Of a stretch of DNA of 64,000 nucleotides, positions 16,210 through 25,767 are shown in pieces. Both the position numbers and the translations under genes were made by a program. The stretch covers positions 1-64,000 of the forward strand of contig JANQON010000011.1 of NCBI GenBank assembly GCA_028289605.1, read 5' to 3'. Numbering within the stretch: the stretch's first letter is position 1; every line of letters starts with the position of its first letter. The notes beneath the pieces were generated by a model. The model was not told the origin of the DNA. It did no database searches and saw nothing but the letters and a program-made list of their open reading frames with translations. Origin of the DNA: Hyphococcus sp. Lineage in GTDB: Bacteria > Pseudomonadota > Alphaproteobacteria > Caulobacterales > Parvularculaceae.

Positions 16210-17726
16210 AGAATGACAGGACATGGCTCAAGGCCGGATCTCTCGCTCCATGGCCGATTCACAGCATCGAAAAGCCTGAGCCAACCGCGTACGATTGCGA
16301 ACATACATGCGCTGTCGCCGACGCCATCCTGAAAAAAGACAACACACTTGGCGGCGAATGGTTCAAGCTTGAAAACGTCTCGCCGGGCTGGGCGCCGGGC
16401 CCAAGTGTTTACCTTGAAGACCACCGCAGTATTGCACTGTCGACAGAGAAAGACGCCAAGTCATTTGAGTACAGGTCGCTCGCGCTTGCGGGGGATCGCG
16501 ATTTTTTTATCGTCTCGCAGGAACGCAATCAGGAGTTTGAACAATACCTGCGTCGCGATGTAGGGCTTGGCGCACCGATTGTGTTAGCGCTTCCCCAAGA
16601 ACTGATTCTCAGGACGCGCCGCCTCGCCAAAGCCGTGCAATTTTGCGCACCGGTGATGGAACGACTCGCCGCTGCAGCAAACCGCTTTGGCGGGCTCAAC
16701 CTGATCCCTTTTATCCCCACGGGCGATGTGTGGGCGCTTGGTCGCAGCATTGCACGACGGTCCGGCGCTCCGGTGCGAATAGCCGGCTCATCTCCCCGAC
16801 TGACGGCTTGTGCGAATGACAAACTCTGGTTTGCCGGGCTTGTTAGAAACCTTTTTGGCTTGCACGCCCTTCCGCTTACCGAGCGAGCGTTCAATCTCAC
16901 CCAGGTGAGCGCCAGATTGCGCGCGCTTTCAAAACGTTCGAAGCAAGTCATTATCAAGGTGCCGGCGAGCGCCGGCTCTGTCGGCAATATGGTTTTCGAC
17001 TCTAGAGCCCTCGCGCGGCATTCGCTTGGCGGCATCCGGGAACTCATCCTGAAAAAACTACACGCCGTTGGATGGCGCCGAGAGTTTCCGCTGCTGCTGG
17101 GCGTTTGGGAAGAGCGCGTGGTTGCAAGCCCGTCTGTTCAGCTCTGGATCCCCTTGGCCTCGACGGGTGCGCCCATCATTGAAGGGCTCTTCATGCAAGC
17201 CCTGTCTGCACAAACCGAATCGTTCGTCGGCGCGGAACCGGCCAATCTGGGCGCATCAACCCAATGCGACCTCGTTAGGGACGCCCAACGCATTGCGCTG
17301 GTGCTGCAGCGGCTCGGCTACTTCGGGCGACTCAGCCTTGACGCGGTTCTCGTGGAGGACGATCAGGGCTGCAAATCGATACGTTGGATTGAAGCGAACG
17401 CCCGCTGGGGAGGGGTTTCTATTCCGATGACGGTCGCCCACCGATTTCATTGCGACGTTATGAAGGACGGTATCCTTATCGGACAACACACCTGCGGCAA
17501 CCTGAAGAATCTGAACGTGGAAGGCCTCGTCAACCGGCTGCAACTGGAGGCGCCTTCTTTTTCCCGTCCGCGCGGCGCCTTGTTCCTGACGCCGCCTCAA
17601 TGCGGTCATCTGATCTTTGTCATCATGGGCTATGCCCAGGAGGAATCGCGGACCCTCGCGGAAAATATTTGCTCGTCAGTGACGGCGTCGGCGGGCTTGA
17701 GCGAAATCAATGCGTCGCGCCTTTAG
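16206..17726 (+). CDS. ATP-grasp superfamily protein in a hydrogenase operon
   Basis: A 506-residue protein that looks like an ATP-grasp ligase. The nucleotide-binding strand is in VIIKVPASAGSVGNMVF, and the metal-binding block is WIEANARWGGVSIPM with the Glu/Asn pair typical of the family. The N-terminal 180 residues probably form the pre-ATP-grasp domain. It somewhat resembles peptide-ligase-like proteins (PGM1 type), but I cannot name the substrate. I chose the GTG at 16206, which overlaps the previous stop as GTGA; an ATG at 16128 is in frame but gives an 82-base overlap. Its place between hemerythrin and hyhB suggests a role in hydrogenase function that is not known to me. Confidence 0.75.
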   Translation: MKNDRTWLKAGSLAPWPIHSIEKPEPTAYDCEHTCAVADAILKKDNTLGGEWFKLENVSPGWAPGPSVYLEDHRSIALSTEKDAKSFEYRSLALAGDRDFFIVSQERNQEFEQYLRRDVGLGAPIVLALPQELILRTRRLAKAVQFCAPVMERLAAAANRFGGLNLIPFIPTGDVWALGRSIARRSGAPVRIAGSSPRLTACANDKLWFAGLVRNLFGLHALPLTERAFNLTQVSARLRALSKRSKQVIIKVPASAGSVGNMVFDSRALARHSLGGIRELILKKLHAVGWRREFPLLLGVWEERVVASPSVQLWIPLASTGAPIIEGLFMQALSAQTESFVGAEPANLGASTQCDLVRDAQRIALVLQRLGYFGRLSLDAVLVEDDQGCKSIRWIEANARWGGVSIPMTVAHRFHCDVMKDGILIGQHTCGNLKNLNVEGLVNRLQLEAPSFSRPRGALFLTPPQCGHLIFVIMGYAQEESRTLAENICSSVTASAGLSEINASRL

Positions 17727-18927
17727 GGTGGGCGACAATTTGTTGCTGTTACGATCAGGGACAAGGGCAGTCGGGATGGGCGGAACCGAAGCAGACATTG
17801 ACGACTTTGGGGGCGCGTTCACGTTGCAGCGCGCCGATTTTCAAGCTCTCCTCGATGCGCTTTCAAAACTGGGATATGACATAATAGCGCCGACCATGAA
17901 GGACGGCGCCATTGTTTACGGGGCCATCCGCGCAGTCGAAGAGCTGCCGATAGGATGGACCGACGACCAAGGCCCGGGGCGTTACCGCCTCAGCAAGCGT
18001 CTTGACGGTGCCTTGTTCGGATATGCGGTCGGTCCACATTCCTGGAAGAAGTACCTTCATCCGCCTGAGCGAGAGTTGTGGCGCGCGAAACGGAACGGTA
18101 ACGCGGTCACGTTCAAAACCAAGCCGCCTGACAAACAAAAACGCGCTTTCCTTGGCGTACGCGCCTGCGAGATTGCCGCCATCGACATCCAGTCGCGCGT
18201 ATTTGTAGATGATCTCTATAGTGATGAAAGCTACGAGACGCGGCGCCGGAACACGATGGTTATCGCGGTCAACTGCAGCTCGCCGGCCGAAACGTGCTTT
18301 TGCACGTCAATGGATACCGGCCCGGCGGTGTCGGGCGGCTACGACCTCCTCATAACAGAGGTTGTTGAAGAAAACGCGCATGTCTTTGTCATGAAGGCAG
18401 CGAGCAACGCCGGACAGGCGGTATTGGCGCAACTCCCGCTTAAGACGGCGTCGCCGGCGGACGTGGCGTCTTCGCGGGCCGTCATCCGAGGCGCAGAACA
18501 AGCCATATCACGAACAATGGACACGGAGGGTTTGAGAGAACTCCTGCAGGAAAATCCGGAACATCCGCAATGGGACGACGTGGCTTCGCGGTGCCTTTCC
18601 TGTACGAATTGTACGGCCGTTTGTCCGACTTGCTTTTGCACGACGGTGGCAGACCATACCGGGCTTTCCGGTGAGGAAAGCCGGCGCTTACAAACTTGGG
18701 ATTCCTGCTTCTCAGGCGCTTTTTCCGAATTGAGCGGGGGATCCGTACGCCAATCCACAAAGTCGCGCTATCGTCAGTGGATGACTCACAAGCTCAGCAC
18801 CTGGATCGATCAGTTTGGCGCATCAGGCTGCGTCGGCTGCGGACGATGCATCGCCTGGTGCCCCGTTGGCATCGACATCACCGCTGAAGTGACGTCATTG
18901 CGGGCCAAACCAAAGAAAGAAGCATGA
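17710..18927 (+). CDS. hyhB: Group 3b [NiFe]-hydrogenase iron-sulfur subunit (HyhB-like, beta)
   Basis: A 405-residue protein of the sulfhydrogenase beta/anaerobic sulfite reductase A type. Two C-terminal [4Fe-4S] clusters are indicated by [14 protein letters not shown] and [14 protein letters not shown]; further Cys (CEIAA, CFCTS) in the middle are also typical. It would carry electrons between the catalytic HyhSL pair and the flavin subunit HyhG. It overlaps the previous gene by 17 bases; the ATG at 17710 has only a weak ribosome-binding site, and in-frame GTG 17728 or ATG 17776 are alternatives. The first conserved segment ([15 protein letters not shown]) begins after all three. Confidence 0.9.
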   Translation: MRRAFRVGDNLLLLRSGTRAVGMGGTEADIDDFGGAFTLQRADFQALLDALSKLGYDIIAPTMKDGAIVYGAIRAVEELPIGWTDDQGPGRYRLSKRLDGALFGYAVGPHSWKKYLHPPERELWRAKRNGNAVTFKTKPPDKQKRAFLGVRACEIAAIDIQSRVFVDDLYSDESYETRRRNTMVIAVNCSSPAETCFCTSMDTGPAVSGGYDLLITEVVEENAHVFVMKAASNAGQAVLAQLPLKTASPADVASSRAVIRGAEQAISRTMDTEGLRELLQENPEHPQWDDVASRCLSCTNCTAVCPTCFCTTVADHTGLSGEESRRLQTWDSCFSGAFSELSGGSVRQSTKSRYRQWMTHKLSTWIDQFGASGCVGCGRCIAWCPVGIDITAEVTSLRAKPKKEA

Positions 18928-19412
18928 AATCGATCGAGGAACTCATCGCCAATCACCCGTTTCTGGAGGGCGTGAACGACGCCTTTCTCAAGGAAATGGC
19001 GGGGTGCGCCCGAAACGCCGCTTTTGACGAGGACACCTATCTTATTCGCGAAAGCCAGGATGCAGATCAATTCTTCCTAATACGAAACGGGTCGGTCGCG
19101 TTAGAGAGCTACGCGCCAGGACGCGGCGCCCTCGTCTTCGGCACCGTGAAGGAAAACGACTTTCTGGGCGTATCCTGGCTCACGCCGCCCTATCGTTGGC
19201 AATTTGACGGGCGCGCTAAAGAGTCCGTGCACGCTGTCGCATTTGACGCCAAATGCCTGCGCGGCAAGTGCGAAGCAAATCCGGCAATAGGGTATGAGCT
19301 GATGAAACGCTTCGTTCCTGCACTGATGCGTCGGTTGAAAGCCGCCCGAATTCAGATGATGGATGTTTACGGCGGGCCAACGGACGGCGGCGTTTTGGAA
19401 AGCGCGGAGTAA
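18924..19412 (+). CDS. Cyclic-nucleotide-binding-domain protein, HoxI-like
   Basis: A 162-residue protein consisting of one cNMP-binding beta-roll (residues about 8-125, with [39 protein letters not shown]) and a short helical tail, but no DNA-binding domain. Stand-alone proteins of this kind accompany NAD(P)-linked hydrogenases; HoxI of the Ralstonia soluble hydrogenase is the best-known example and binds nucleotide near the flavin module. Overlap with hyhB is ATGA and hyhG follows after two bases, so translation is coupled. A hydrogenase accessory role is inferred from family and position. Confidence 0.82.
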   Translation: MKSIEELIANHPFLEGVNDAFLKEMAGCARNAAFDEDTYLIRESQDADQFFLIRNGSVALESYAPGRGALVFGTVKENDFLGVSWLTPPYRWQFDGRAKESVHAVAFDAKCLRGKCEANPAIGYELMKRFVPALMRRLKAARIQMMDVYGGPTDGGVLESAE

Positions 19413-19414
19413 GT

Positions 19415-20269
19415 GTGGACGCCTCCCCAGACATTGTTGGCGCAACCGCGACGACGCCCGCTTCTTACACCGTTGTTAACAAGAGGTGGGAGTTCAACGG
19501 TACGGCGACGCTTCACCTGGCAAGGGCGTGCGAAAAGGACAGTTGGTCGCCCGCGGCTCCCGGCCAATTTGCGATGCTCTATGCGCTCGGCGTCGGCGAA
19601 GCGGCGATCAGTTTCAGCGGATTGCCGGAGACGCCCGGACGCTACGTTGTCACTGTCCGGCGCGCCGGCGCGATATCAGACGCATTGACCCGACTAAAGC
19701 GCGGCGACGGCCTCGGTCTTCGCGGGCCGTTTGGGGTCGGGTGGCCGCTGGACAGCGTCAAAAACAAAGACGTCGTGGTTGTCGCTGGCGGCCTGGGCCT
19801 GGCGCCGTTACGGCCCATAATCGAATACCTTGCGCACGATCGAGGTGTGGCGAACTCAGTCAGTGTTCTCTACGGCGCGCGGTCCCCTGACGCCATCCTG
19901 TTTGAAAGGGATCTTTCGCGCTGGCGCAACGACGCAGGAATGAACGTTCGCGTTACGGTCGATGCGGCCGCATCTGCGTGGAGAGGCGATGTGGGCCTCG
20001 TCACGACATTGATCCCTGAAATCGAGTTTCGGCCAAAGAATTCGGTTGCATTGATTTGCGGACCGGAAATCATGATGCGGTTCGCCGCCGAAGCCATGGA
20101 AGACGCAGGCCTTCCGCAGAAGGCAATTTGGCTGTCGATGGAACGCAATATGAAATGCGCCGTCGGATTTTGCGGACATTGCCAATTTGGCTCTTACTTC
20201 ATTTGCAAGAACGGCCCGATCTTTTCGTATGACCGCATCCGCGATACACTGTTGGTAAGGGAGCTATAG
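19415..20269 (+). CDS. hyhG: Group 3b hydrogenase FAD/NAD(P)-binding subunit (HyhG-like, gamma)
   Basis: A 284-residue ferredoxin-reductase-type flavoprotein that would exchange electrons with NAD(P)H. The FAD-binding beta barrel is in the first 100 residues ([15 protein letters not shown]), the nucleotide-binding domain follows with [14 protein letters not shown] and ICGPEIMMR, and the C-terminal C-x4-C-x2-C block in [14 protein letters not shown] plus a further Cys (FICKNGP) would hold a [2Fe-2S] cluster, as in dihydroorotate dehydrogenase B electron-transfer subunits. The start is GTG at 19415, three bases after the previous stop. Confidence 0.9.
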   Translation: MDASPDIVGATATTPASYTVVNKRWEFNGTATLHLARACEKDSWSPAAPGQFAMLYALGVGEAAISFSGLPETPGRYVVTVRRAGAISDALTRLKRGDGLGLRGPFGVGWPLDSVKNKDVVVVAGGLGLAPLRPIIEYLAHDRGVANSVSVLYGARSPDAILFERDLSRWRNDAGMNVRVTVDAAASAWRGDVGLVTTLIPEIEFRPKNSVALICGPEIMMRFAAEAMEDAGLPQKAIWLSMERNMKCAVGFCGHCQFGSYFICKNGPIFSYDRIRDTLLVREL

Positions 20270-20270
20270 A

Positions 20271-21059
20271 ATGGCGCCTTTGCGGAAACCCAAGCTCGCG
20301 GTCTGGAAATTCGCATCATGCGACGGCTGCCAACTCAGCTTGCTCGACTGTGAAGATGAAATTCTGGCGCTAGCCGATACAATAGACATTGCGCATTTTC
20401 CAGAGTTTTCACGACGTGTGACGCGCGGTCGCTATGATTTGTCTCTGGTGGAAGGGTCCATCACGACGACGCATGATCGCACACGTATTCAGGACATTCG
20501 CCGACGCTCGAAAAAGCTAGTGACGATCGGCGCATGCGCTACCGCCGGAGGTATCCAGGCGCTCAGAAACGGACGCAACCTGACGGAATTTATTTCGGTG
20601 GTATACGCGCACCCCGAATATATCGACGCACTGGCGACATCGACGCCGATTAGCGATCACGTCAAGGTCGATTTCGAGTTGCGCGGTTGCCCCATCGACA
20701 AAGCTCAGCTTCTCGAAACCATTCTGGCGTTCCTTCACGGCAGGCGACCTTCGATTTCAACAACAAGCGTCTGCACGGAATGCAAGGCCAGGGGAACTGT
20801 CTGCATCATGACGGCGAAGGGCGCGCCATGTCTTGGTCCGGTCACGCACGCTGGGTGCGGCGCGATATGTCCCGCGTATGATCGAGCCTGTTACGGTTGT
20901 TTCGGCCCAATGGAATCTCCCAATACGACGTCGCTGGCGAAGCAATGGTCGGCGCTTGGCGCACCGCGCGACCAGATTGCTCGCGCCTTCTCAACGTTTA
21001 ATGTTGCAGCGCCGGCGTTCGAAAAAACTGCGAGGGCGCATGCCGACAAAGACAATTAA
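20271..21059 (+). CDS. hyhS: Group 3b hydrogenase small subunit (HyhS-like, delta)
   Basis: A 262-residue small subunit that carries the proximal iron-sulfur cluster. The cluster motif [12 protein letters not shown] is near residue 18 and further Cys ligands are at [15 protein letters not shown] and in the C-terminal region ([29 protein letters not shown]). The lack of a signal peptide and the richness in Cys fit the cytoplasmic group 3 enzymes. It overlaps the hyhL gene by 20 bases, supporting stoichiometric expression. Confidence 0.92.
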   Translation: MAPLRKPKLAVWKFASCDGCQLSLLDCEDEILALADTIDIAHFPEFSRRVTRGRYDLSLVEGSITTTHDRTRIQDIRRRSKKLVTIGACATAGGIQALRNGRNLTEFISVVYAHPEYIDALATSTPISDHVKVDFELRGCPIDKAQLLETILAFLHGRRPSISTTSVCTECKARGTVCIMTAKGAPCLGPVTHAGCGAICPAYDRACYGCFGPMESPNTTSLAKQWSALGAPRDQIARAFSTFNVAAPAFEKTARAHADKDN

Positions 21060-22347
21060 GGTCGACTATCTTGCCCGGGTCGAAGGCGAAGGCGCGCTGA
21101 GCTTGAAGATCCGAGACGGGATTGTTCAGGACGCAAAGCTAAAAATATTCGAGCCGCCGAGGTTCTTTGAAGCCTTTTTACGCGATCGCGACTTTGCTGA
21201 GGCGCCCGATATCACTGCGCGCATATGCGGCATCTGCCCTGTCGCTTACCAGATGAGCGCTGTTCACGCGATGGAAAATGCGGCTGGCGTCCGCGTTACA
21301 GGGCCGTTGCGCGATCTTCGACGTCTCCTTTACTGCGGCGAGTGGATCGAGAGTCACGCACTCCACGTATTCATGTTGCATGCGCCGGATTTTCTGGGTT
21401 TCGAAGACGCCGTCGCGATGGCGCGCGATCATGGCGATATTGTCAGAACGGGACTTGCGATCAAGAAAGCCGGCAACGCCATTGTGACGCTGGTGGGCGG
21501 GCGTGAAATCCACCCTATCAATGTTCGCGTTGGGGGATTTTACAAAACGCCCTCCAAGGCGTCATTGAAAAAACTCTCCGAATCTTTGGCGCCTGCGAGA
21601 GACCATGTGCTTTCTGTGCTGACCTGGGCCAAAGCGCTGCCCTTTCCCGAGTTCGAAGCGGACTACGAAATGGTCGCTCTTCGCCACGGTGCGGAATACC
21701 CCTTCAACGAAGGCCGTATTGCGTCGACCAAGGGACTTGATGCCGACGCCGCGAATTACGAATCCGCTTTCACTGAGCGCCAGGAGCCACATTCGACAGC
21801 GTTGCACTCTATTGTCAACGGACGCGGCGCCTATCTTGTCGGTCCCATGGCCCGTTTTGCGATTAACAAGGATTTGCTGACGCCGCTGGCGAAAGAGGCT
21901 GCAACACAACTCGACATCGAGCATGGCTGCGCCAATCCGTTTAAAAGCATTCTGGTGCGCCTGATTGAAATTCTGTTCGCCTTCGAGGAGGCGCTGCGTT
22001 TAATTGAAAGTTTTGAGGAACCGGACGCGCCCGCTATCCGCGTCGAGCCGAGGTCCGCGACCGGCGTCGCCGCTACCGAAGCCCCGCGCGGTCTCCTCTA
22101 CCAGCGCTACGACATTGGAGAGAACGGCCAAATCACGTTGGCGAAGATTGTGCCGCCGACATCGCAAAATCAAAAAACAATCGAGGAGGACCTGCGAGGA
22201 GTCGCCCAACAATACGTTTCTCTTCCCGACGAAGAACTGCAGTGGCGATGCGAGCAAACAATCCGGAACTACGATCCGTGCATCTCCTGTTCAGCTCACT
22301 TTCTGAAACTGGACGTGGATCGCGGACCAAACGAGGCGGTGCAATGA
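21040..22347 (+). CDS. hyhL: Group 3b [NiFe]-hydrogenase large subunit (HyhL-like, alpha)
   Basis: A 435-residue catalytic subunit. The N-terminal metal-binding motif is [10 protein letters not shown] (Cys63, Cys66), preceded by the conserved RVEGEG at residues 13-18. The C-terminal motif is DPCISCSAH (Cys414, Cys417); a 15-residue tail after His420 is expected to be removed during maturation. The cytoplasmic location and gene order (hyhB, cNMP protein, hyhG, hyhS, hyhL) place it in group 3b. The ATG at 21040 has a GAGGG site; the frame is open upstream inside hyhS. Hydrogen metabolism coupled to NADP(H) is inferred from the family. Confidence 0.93.
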   Translation: MPTKTIKVDYLARVEGEGALSLKIRDGIVQDAKLKIFEPPRFFEAFLRDRDFAEAPDITARICGICPVAYQMSAVHAMENAAGVRVTGPLRDLRRLLYCGEWIESHALHVFMLHAPDFLGFEDAVAMARDHGDIVRTGLAIKKAGNAIVTLVGGREIHPINVRVGGFYKTPSKASLKKLSESLAPARDHVLSVLTWAKALPFPEFEADYEMVALRHGAEYPFNEGRIASTKGLDADAANYESAFTERQEPHSTALHSIVNGRGAYLVGPMARFAINKDLLTPLAKEAATQLDIEHGCANPFKSILVRLIEILFAFEEALRLIESFEEPDAPAIRVEPRSATGVAATEAPRGLLYQRYDIGENGQITLAKIVPPTSQNQKTIEEDLRGVAQQYVSLPDEELQWRCEQTIRNYDPCISCSAHFLKLDVDRGPNEAVQ

Positions 22348-22820
22348 CGCTCAGGATCATTGCCGTCGGCAACCTGAACAGGCGCGACGACGGCGCCGGC
22401 ATACTCGCGGCGCGCGCGTTCCGCAGATCCTTTAAAGGCGATATCGATGTTGTTGAATCAATCGCGGAGCCGGCGTCTTTGCTGACCGCATGGGGCGACG
22501 TTGACACGGTTATCATTCTCGACGCGTCTGCGCCGGCCGGCAAGCCCGGGCGCATACGGAGTATCGTGGTAGGTCAGGACCCGCTCCCCAAAGAAACCTC
22601 CGCAGCGTCTACGCACGCCTTCGGGCTCGCGAGTGCGCTTGAACTCGCGAACGCATTGGGAGAAGCGCCAGCCACCACAATCGTCTTAACGATAGAGGGC
22701 GAAGATTTCGGTTACGGTGAGGGCCTGTCGCAACATGTCGCCGCAGCGATTTCCAATTTTGTTCAAGCAATTACCGACTGCACCCAAGCTATCGCGCGCA
22801 AGCGAACCACTCATGCATAG
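22344..22820 (+). CDS. Hydrogenase maturation endopeptidase (HycI/HyaD-type)
   Basis: A 158-residue protease of the hydrogenase-maturation family that would remove the C-terminal tail of HyhL after nickel insertion. The family start is visible: [20 protein letters not shown], with the Asp that binds nickel in the R-x-DDGAG block, and a second metal ligand expected near [11 protein letters not shown] and [11 protein letters not shown]. The ATG overlaps the hyhL stop as ATGA, so it is translationally coupled to its target. Confidence 0.9.
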   Translation: MTLRIIAVGNLNRRDDGAGILAARAFRRSFKGDIDVVESIAEPASLLTAWGDVDTVIILDASAPAGKPGRIRSIVVGQDPLPKETSAASTHAFGLASALELANALGEAPATTIVLTIEGEDFGYGEGLSQHVAAAISNFVQAITDCTQAIARKRTTHA

Positions 22821-22940
22821 GACCCACGTGATGGAAGTAACGTCCCTATACAAAATAAAAAAAGAAGCCTCCGTCCACCTCCGGGTAATTCACTTACAGT
22901 CGAACGGATTGGCGTGGAAAACTAATTCGGTGAGGGCGTC

Positions 22941-23174
22941 ATGTGCCTAGCGATTCCCGGCGAGCTGTTGAACATCGACACAAGCGGAGACTTGCTGACC
23001 GGCGTCGTTTCCATTGCAGGCGTCAAAAAGGAAATTTGCCTTGCCTTTACGCCGGAAGCGGCGCCCGGAAACTTCGTACTCGTCCATTCAGGGTTTGCAA
23101 TCGCTGTTATTGAAAAGAACGACGCGAAGAAACTGATCCGCATCTACGAAGGCGGCGCGAGCCAAATCGCGTAA
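22941..23174 (+). CDS. hypC: Hydrogenase assembly chaperone HypC/HupF
   Basis: A 77-residue HypC-family protein starting with the essential MCLAIPGEL; Cys2 binds the Fe(CN)2CO precursor and the large subunit. The rest (GVVSIAGVKKEICLAF, PGNFVLVHSGFAIAVI) is a typical OB-like fold. It follows the protease gene by 120 bases with a GAGGGCGTC site. The other maturation genes hypA, B, D, E and F are not in this window and must lie elsewhere if the hydrogenase is functional. Confidence 0.93.
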   Translation: MCLAIPGELLNIDTSGDLLTGVVSIAGVKKEICLAFTPEAAPGNFVLVHSGFAIAVIEKNDAKKLIRIYEGGASQIA

Positions 23175-23275
23175 GCCTACGCAGTCGCAATGGTCATGCG
23201 CGCCGGGGCGGCGTTACCTGCCCGGTTCGCTCATCGGCGTAGGATTCCGAGCGTCTTTTGGTGGTGCGCGCAAGC

Positions 23276-24871
23276 CTACTCTTCGAGTGCGCGACGTAAG
23301 CGCCGGATGACTCTCTGACGTGATTTTTCGTCGGCGGCTTCGTCGAGTTCATCTCGAATGTCGAGCATGAGTTGCGCCAAATCATTGTGCCAGTCTAGAC
23401 GCGCAACGGAAAGCGGATCCAACCGCGGTTTTTCATCGGATCTGCCTGGCTGCAGCGCGCCGGCGCCCAACTCGAACTCCTCGTCCAACCGCGGTATGAT
23501 AATTCGGTCGTCCGCAACACCGGCGCTACGCAATCGGTCGCGAAATCCGATCAGCGCGCTTTCATCGCCGTGAGTCAAGAAGATACCCCGCCGGACCGGC
23601 ATGCGCTCCAGCACCCATTCCGCCAATCCCGCCGCATCAGCATGCCCTGAATAGACGTCCAGTTTCTCAATTTTCGCCCGAACTTTGACGTCTTCGCCTT
23701 GGATGCGAACCGCCTTTTTTCCATCCAGCAAAAGAGAGCCCAGTGTGCCAGGCGCCTGAAACCCAATGATCAACACCGTCGCCGCCGGGTCCCAGAGTCG
23801 CCTTTTCAGATGATGCCGGATGCGCCCCGCCTCACACATGCCGCTTGCAGCGATAATGATGGCGCCTGACTCGTACTGATTGATCTTTTTGCTTTCCTCG
23901 ACAGATTTCGTGAAAACAAAGTTTTCGTTTTCGAAGTACTCACCGTTCGCATCGACATCTTCGAGGTCGCCTGCATGTTGAGCGAATGTGCGCGTAGCGC
24001 GAATGGCCATGGGAGAATCGAGAAATACGAGCGACTCATCAATCGACCGACGCTGCATCAAGATGCTGAGATCGACGAGCAGTTCCTGCGTACGCTCCAC
24101 ACTGAAGGCTGGTATGACCAGAACGCCGTTTTGCCGCGCCAATGCTTTGTTCACGGCGGAAGCGAGGAGTTGCCGACGTTGGGCGGGCGTGAATTCCTCC
24201 CGCAGACGATCGCCATAGGTAGCTTCACAAAAGACGTAATCAAGACTGTTCGGACCGGCCGGATCGGGATGGAACAGTTTGTAGTCGGGCCCGATATCGC
24301 CCGAGAATAGCAACCTTATCGGATCATTGCTCTGTTCTGCAGACGCGAGCTCCAGCTCAATTGATGCAGCGCCGAGAATATGTCCAGCGTTCCAAAACCG
24401 GGCGCGCACGCCGCTGCCGAAGCTTCTCCAGTACTCATAATCAACAACCTCGAACCGGCCGATTGCTTTTTCACCATCTGACTGAGTGTAGATCGGCGTG
24501 ACTGTCGGCTTACCGCGCTGTTCGTTGCGCCGGTTGAGCACGCGGACTTCCGTTTCTTGAATATAGCCGCTGTCGGGCAACATAAACGACAAGAGGTCGC
24601 GCGTGCCTTCCGTTGCGTAAATGCGCCCTTGAAAACCCTGCTTTATCAGTTTTGGGATCAAACCGCTGTGATCAATGTGGGCGTGGGTTAGGAGAACATA
24701 GTCTATCTCTGCCGGATCAAACGGAAACGCCCCGTAATTCAGCGCCTTCAACGTCTTCGACCCTTGGAACATTCCGCAATCAATCAGGATATTCAGGCCG
24801 TTGTGGCGTATCCAGTAACATGAACCCGTTACCGTTCCCGCCGCGCCGCAGAACTTGACCGACGCCTTCAC
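23276..24871 (-). CDS. MBL-fold beta-CASP RNA/metallo-hydrolase
   Basis: A 531-residue metallo-beta-lactamase fold protein with a beta-CASP domain, the family of RNA-processing exo/endonucleases such as RNase J and CPSF-73. The metal site is seen in LLTHAHIDHSG near residue 60 and in the last metal motif VYSGHADAAGLAEW; the beta-CASP insert occupies about residues 210-390 with LVIPAFSVERTQEL and SGMCEAGRIRHHL. It is the last gene of a three-gene operon with overlapping ends (start overlaps the PRPP synthetase stop by four bases). It may degrade RNA to feed nucleotide salvage; this role is inferred. Confidence 0.92.
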   Translation of the reverse strand: MKASVKFCGAAGTVTGSCYWIRHNGLNILIDCGMFQGSKTLKALNYGAFPFDPAEIDYVLLTHAHIDHSGLIPKLIKQGFQGRIYATEGTRDLLSFMLPDSGYIQETEVRVLNRRNEQRGKPTVTPIYTQSDGEKAIGRFEVVDYEYWRSFGSGVRARFWNAGHILGAASIELELASAEQSNDPIRLLFSGDIGPDYKLFHPDPAGPNSLDYVFCEATYGDRLREEFTPAQRRQLLASAVNKALARQNGVLVIPAFSVERTQELLVDLSILMQRRSIDESLVFLDSPMAIRATRTFAQHAGDLEDVDANGEYFENENFVFTKSVEESKKINQYESGAIIIAASGMCEAGRIRHHLKRRLWDPAATVLIIGFQAPGTLGSLLLDGKKAVRIQGEDVKVRAKIEKLDVYSGHADAAGLAEWVLERMPVRRGIFLTHGDESALIGFRDRLRSAGVADDRIIIPRLDEEFELGAGALQPGRSDEKPRLDPLSVARLDWHNDLAQLMLDIRDELDEAADEKSRQRVIRRLRRALEE

Positions 24872-25767
24872 AGGTCGAGTTCCCGTGAAAGCGCATCTCC
24901 CAGAAGCGGCGCTACGGCAATCGCGTTGGTTTTGTGTGCAATGCTATCGGTGCTCCTTATGCGCCTGACGCCCGCCGCGGCTATCCGATCCAAATCCGCA
25001 TCGCGGCAAAGCGCATGAACCGCGATGGCTTCAACAGACTCTGCGCCCCTCGCCCTGAAGAGTTCCGCGGCGGCGATGACGGTTCCGCCCGTCGAAATCA
25101 CATCGTCAATGACATAGATGTTCATACTGTCAAATCGCCGCTCGTTTTCCAACTGGACTTGCACATTGCGGCTCCCATGGCGGCTTTTTGCCAATGTGAG
25201 GAAAGGCAAACGAGTTTTTTCCGCAACCGCCTTCGTCCAGGCGCGCGCCTCTACATCCGGCCCGGCCAAAATGGCGCTATCGCCAGCGTCGTCTCCGGAT
25301 ATGAGTTCGGCCAACAACGACGCGGCCGAAAGCGCTTGCGCACGAATTCCGGGAAACAAGAGTTCAAGTCGCCGCGTGCGGTGTAGGTGGGGTTCGATCG
25401 TGACGATGCGATCGAACCACGGTGACAGCACCTTGGCGATGACCTTCTGAGAAACGGCTTCACCCTGATGGAAGGCGCAGTCCTGGCGCATATAGCAAAG
25501 ATAAGGAGCGACCAGGGTGATCTCCGCGGCGCCGCCTTCGCGCAACGCCGATGCGGCAAGGATGAGCGGGGCTAGCTTGTCGTTTGGATGATCCAGCGTG
25601 CAATACAGGATTGAGCGCGGAGTCGGCGCCGCGATACGCACTTTTGTTTCGCCGTCTGGAAAAGTCGTCACGTCAACTTGCGTATGGACCGCGCCAAGAA
25701 TGCCCGCAAGGCGATCCGCCGGCGCTTCATTGTCCGGCATCGACGCTATAGAAAGCGCGCCGCTCAT
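24868..25767 (-). CDS. Ribose-phosphate pyrophosphokinase-like protein
   Basis: A 299-residue member of the PRPP synthetase family, which makes PRPP from ribose-5-phosphate and ATP. The PRPP-binding loop is [12 protein letters not shown] near residue 217, the flexible-loop region is [19 protein letters not shown], and the catalytic block includes [16 protein letters not shown], where Lys-Ser-Arg-His replaces the usual KxR pattern. It is shorter than housekeeping Prs and divergent from it, so a specialised salvage enzyme is likely. It overlaps both neighbours by four bases. Confidence 0.88.
   Translation of the reverse strand: MSGALSIASMPDNEAPADRLAGILGAVHTQVDVTTFPDGETKVRIAAPTPRSILYCTLDHPNDKLAPLILAASALREGGAAEITLVAPYLCYMRQDCAFHQGEAVSQKVIAKVLSPWFDRIVTIEPHLHRTRRLELLFPGIRAQALSAASLLAELISGDDAGDSAILAGPDVEARAWTKAVAEKTRLPFLTLAKSRHGSRNVQVQLENERRFDSMNIYVIDDVISTGGTVIAAAELFRARGAESVEAIAVHALCRDADLDRIAAAGVRRIRSTDSIAHKTNAIAVAPLLGDALSRELDL

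Noticed and set aside
22831-22950. Small frame before hypC (starts MEVTSLYKIKKE)
   Set aside because: Overlaps the hypC start, has no ribosome-binding site, and has no recognisable features.
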